The notes beneath the pieces are model-generated. The model was not told where the DNA came from. It saw only the letters and a program-made list of their open reading frames with translations, and searched no databases. Below are positions 5,304-6,689 of a stretch of DNA of 6,689 nt, one piece after another. The stretch is taken from contig JAJKJG010000168.1 of NCBI GenBank assembly GCA_021154065.1, forward strand, positions 1 through 6,689. Direction: 5' to 3'. Both the position numbers and the translations under genes were made by a program. The DNA comes from Methylobacterium sp. (GTDB taxonomy: Bacteria > Pseudomonadota > Alphaproteobacteria > Rhizobiales > Beijerinckiaceae). Positions within the stretch are counted from its first letter, which is position 1. Every line of letters begins with the position of its first letter.

Positions 5304-6626
5304 ATGCGTTCGAGCCGCTATTTCCTGCCCATTCTGCGTGAGACGCCGAAAGAGGCTGACATCGTCTCACACCGTCTCATGTTGCGCGCGGGCCTCATCC
5401 GGCAGCAGGCGGCAGGCATCTATTCGTGGCTGCCGCTCGGCCTGAAGGTGCTGAACAAGATCAACGCCATTGTCCGCGAGGAGCAGAACCGCTCCGGCGC
5501 GATCGAGATCCTGATGCCGACCATCCAATCGGCGGAGCTGTGGCGCGAGTCCGGGCGTTACGAGGCTTACGGCAAGGAGATGCTGCGCATCCGCGACCGG
5601 CACGAGCGCGAGATGCTGTTCGGCCCGACCAACGAGGAGATGGTCACGGACATCTTCCGTGCTTACGTGCGCTCCTACAAGGACCTGCCGCTCAACCTCT
5701 ACCACATCCAGTGGAAGTTCCGCGACGAGGTCCGGCCGCGCTTCGGCGCCATGCGCTCGCGCGAGTTCCTGATGAAGGACGCCTATTCGTTCGACCTCGA
5801 TCAGGCCGGCGCGCGCCATTCCTACAACAAAATGTTCGTCGCCTACTTGCGGACTTTCGCGCGCCTGGGGCTCCAATCGATTCCCATGCGCGCCGAATCC
5901 GGACCGATTGGCGGCGACATGAGCCACGAATTCATCATCCTGGCCTCCACGGGCGAGAGCGAGGTGTTCTGTCATAAGGACTACCTCGACTTCGCCGTCC
6001 CGCCGCCCGACACCGATTTCGACGACGCCGAAGGGCTGCAGCGCATTGTGGATCGGTGGACCTCCCTTTACGCCGCGACCTCGGAAAAGCATGACGAGGC
6101 GGCGTTCGCCGGCCTGCCCGACGACAAAAAAGTTTCGGCGCGGGGCATCGAGGTCGGGCACATTTTCTATTTCGGCACGAAGTACTCGGAGCCGATGGGC
6201 GCCCGCGTCATGGGGCCGGACGGCCAGGAGCACACGGTCCACATGGGCTCCTACGGCATCGGCCCGACCCGGCTCGTGGCTGCGATCATCGAAGCGAGCC
6301 ATGACGCGAACGGCATCGTCTGGCCGGAGCCGGTCGCGCCCTTCGACGCCATGCTCTTGAACCTGAAAGCCGGCGACGGCGCCACCGACGCGGCCTGCCA
6401 GGATCTTTATCTCGCCCTGGAAGGCGCCGGCTTCGACGTGCTCTACGACGACCGCGACGAGCGCCCCGGCGCGAAGTTCGCCACCGCCGACCTCGTCGGC
6501 ATCCCTTGGCAGATCGTGGTTGGGCCGAAGAGCCTGGCCGAGGGCAAGGTCGAACTGAAGCGCCGCGCCACGGGCGAGCGCGAGCTGTTGCCGCTCAGCG
6601 ACGTCGTCGCGCGGCTTAAGAGCTAA
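5304..6626 (+). CDS. proS: Prolyl-tRNA synthetase, short form without INS domain
   Basis: ProRS charges tRNA-Pro with proline using ATP. The 440-residue product starts [19 protein letters not shown] and has the class II catalytic core. GPTNEEM (108-114) carries the proline-recognition T109 and E111. Motif 2 runs from [17 protein letters not shown] (139-155), with R140 the likely ATP-binding arginine, through KDAYSFD. Motif 3 is [16 protein letters not shown] (315-330), with R323. The anticodon-binding domain covers about 345-440, including [12 protein letters not shown] and [10 protein letters not shown]. coli-type ProRS is about 570 residues because an editing insertion of about 180 residues separates motifs 2 and 3. 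Here only a short linker (about residues 222-280) is present, the usual alphaproteobacterial form. Clearing of Ala-tRNA-Pro or Cys-tRNA-Pro would then depend on a separate deacylase not in this window. The start codon of the Lol gene is seven bases after the stop. Confidence 0.97.
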   Translation: MRSSRYFLPILRETPKEADIVSHRLMLRAGLIRQQAAGIYSWLPLGLKVLNKINAIVREEQNRSGAIEILMPTIQSAELWRESGRYEAYGKEMLRIRDRHEREMLFGPTNEEMVTDIFRAYVRSYKDLPLNLYHIQWKFRDEVRPRFGAMRSREFLMKDAYSFDLDQAGARHSYNKMFVAYLRTFARLGLQSIPMRAESGPIGGDMSHEFIILASTGESEVFCHKDYLDFAVPPPDTDFDDAEGLQRIVDRWTSLYAATSEKHDEAAFAGLPDDKKVSARGIEVGHIFYFGTKYSEPMGARVMGPDGQEHTVHMGSYGIGPTRLVAAIIEASHDANGIVWPEPVAPFDAMLLNLKAGDGATDAACQDLYLALEGAGFDVLYDDRDERPGAKFATADLVGIPWQIVVGPKSLAEGKVELKRRATGERELLPLSDVVARLKS

Positions 6627-6633
6627 GGGTAAG

Positions 6634-6689
6634 ATGAAGAGCGGTCACGGCGCCACGAAACCCTTCGCCCCCTTCGAGTGGATGCTCGC
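6634..6689 (+). CDS. Lipoprotein-releasing ABC transporter permease, 5' end only
   Basis: Only the first 18 codons are in the window: MKSGHGATKPFAPFEWMLA. The PFAPFEWMLA segment resembles the cytoplasmic N-terminus just before the first membrane helix of LolC/LolE-family permeases in Rhizobiales, and this gene usually follows proS there. The full protein would be the membrane subunit of the LolCDE system, which extracts lipoproteins from the inner membrane for transfer to LolA. The ATG at 6634 has AAGGG (6625-6629) four bases before it, overlapping the proS stop TAA, so the two genes are probably cotranscribed. The fragment is too short to separate LolC from LolE, so no symbol is given. Confidence 0.75.
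   Translation, partial: MKSGHGATKPFAPFEWML

Noticed and set aside
5367..6302. Long open frame on the - strand (311 codons) opposite proS
   Set aside because: It is the antisense shadow of the ProRS catalytic core; no family features and a low-complexity composition.

Overview
The window is a GC-rich (by eye about 63-65%) chromosomal segment with tightly packed genes, all on the + strand. Gene content and order (nuoM-nuoN-birA-rnj-mce-DUF1467 gene-proS-lolC/E) point to an alphaproteobacterium, most likely of the order Rhizobiales (Hyphomicrobiales). Three features support this: an RNase J gene directly after the nuo/birA genes, a short prolyl-tRNA synthetase without the large editing insertion, and a DUF1467 membrane protein between mce and proS. 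I cannot assign a genus.

Layout. Bases 1-184 hold the 3' end of nuoM, followed by a complete nuoN (193-1638), the end of a respiratory complex I operon. With almost no spacing come birA (1640-2461, biotin-protein ligase without a DNA-binding domain), rnj (2467-4140, ribonuclease J), mce (4171-4575, methylmalonyl-CoA epimerase) and a small two- or three-helix membrane protein of the DUF1467 type (4589-4921). Junctions in this run are 1 to 30 bases, so one transcript probably covers all of it. After a 382-base gap come proS (5304-6626) and the first 18 codons of a LolC/LolE-type lipoprotein-export permease (6634 onward), spaced like a second operon.

The genes are housekeeping: energy conservation (Nuo), cofactor attachment (BirA), RNA processing (RNase J), propionyl-CoA breakdown (Mce), translation (ProS) and outer-membrane lipoprotein sorting (Lol). 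BirA and Mce may be linked loosely, because propionyl-CoA carboxylase needs biotin and its product is the substrate of Mce.

The part that the genes do not explain is the gap at 4922-5303. Read on the - strand it has a sigma70-like promoter (ATGACA, 17 bases, TATACA; 5119-5091). About 165 bases downstream is a textbook intrinsic terminator: a perfect 14-bp stem with a 4-base loop and six Ts, 4957-4920, whose T-run is the complement of the DUF1467 gene's stop region. Between them lie several nested inverted repeats. This is a good candidate for an unannotated small RNA running against both operons. On the + strand the same gap has a weaker possible terminator (5115-5148). No CRISPR array, tRNA, rRNA, insertion sequence or phage gene is visible.
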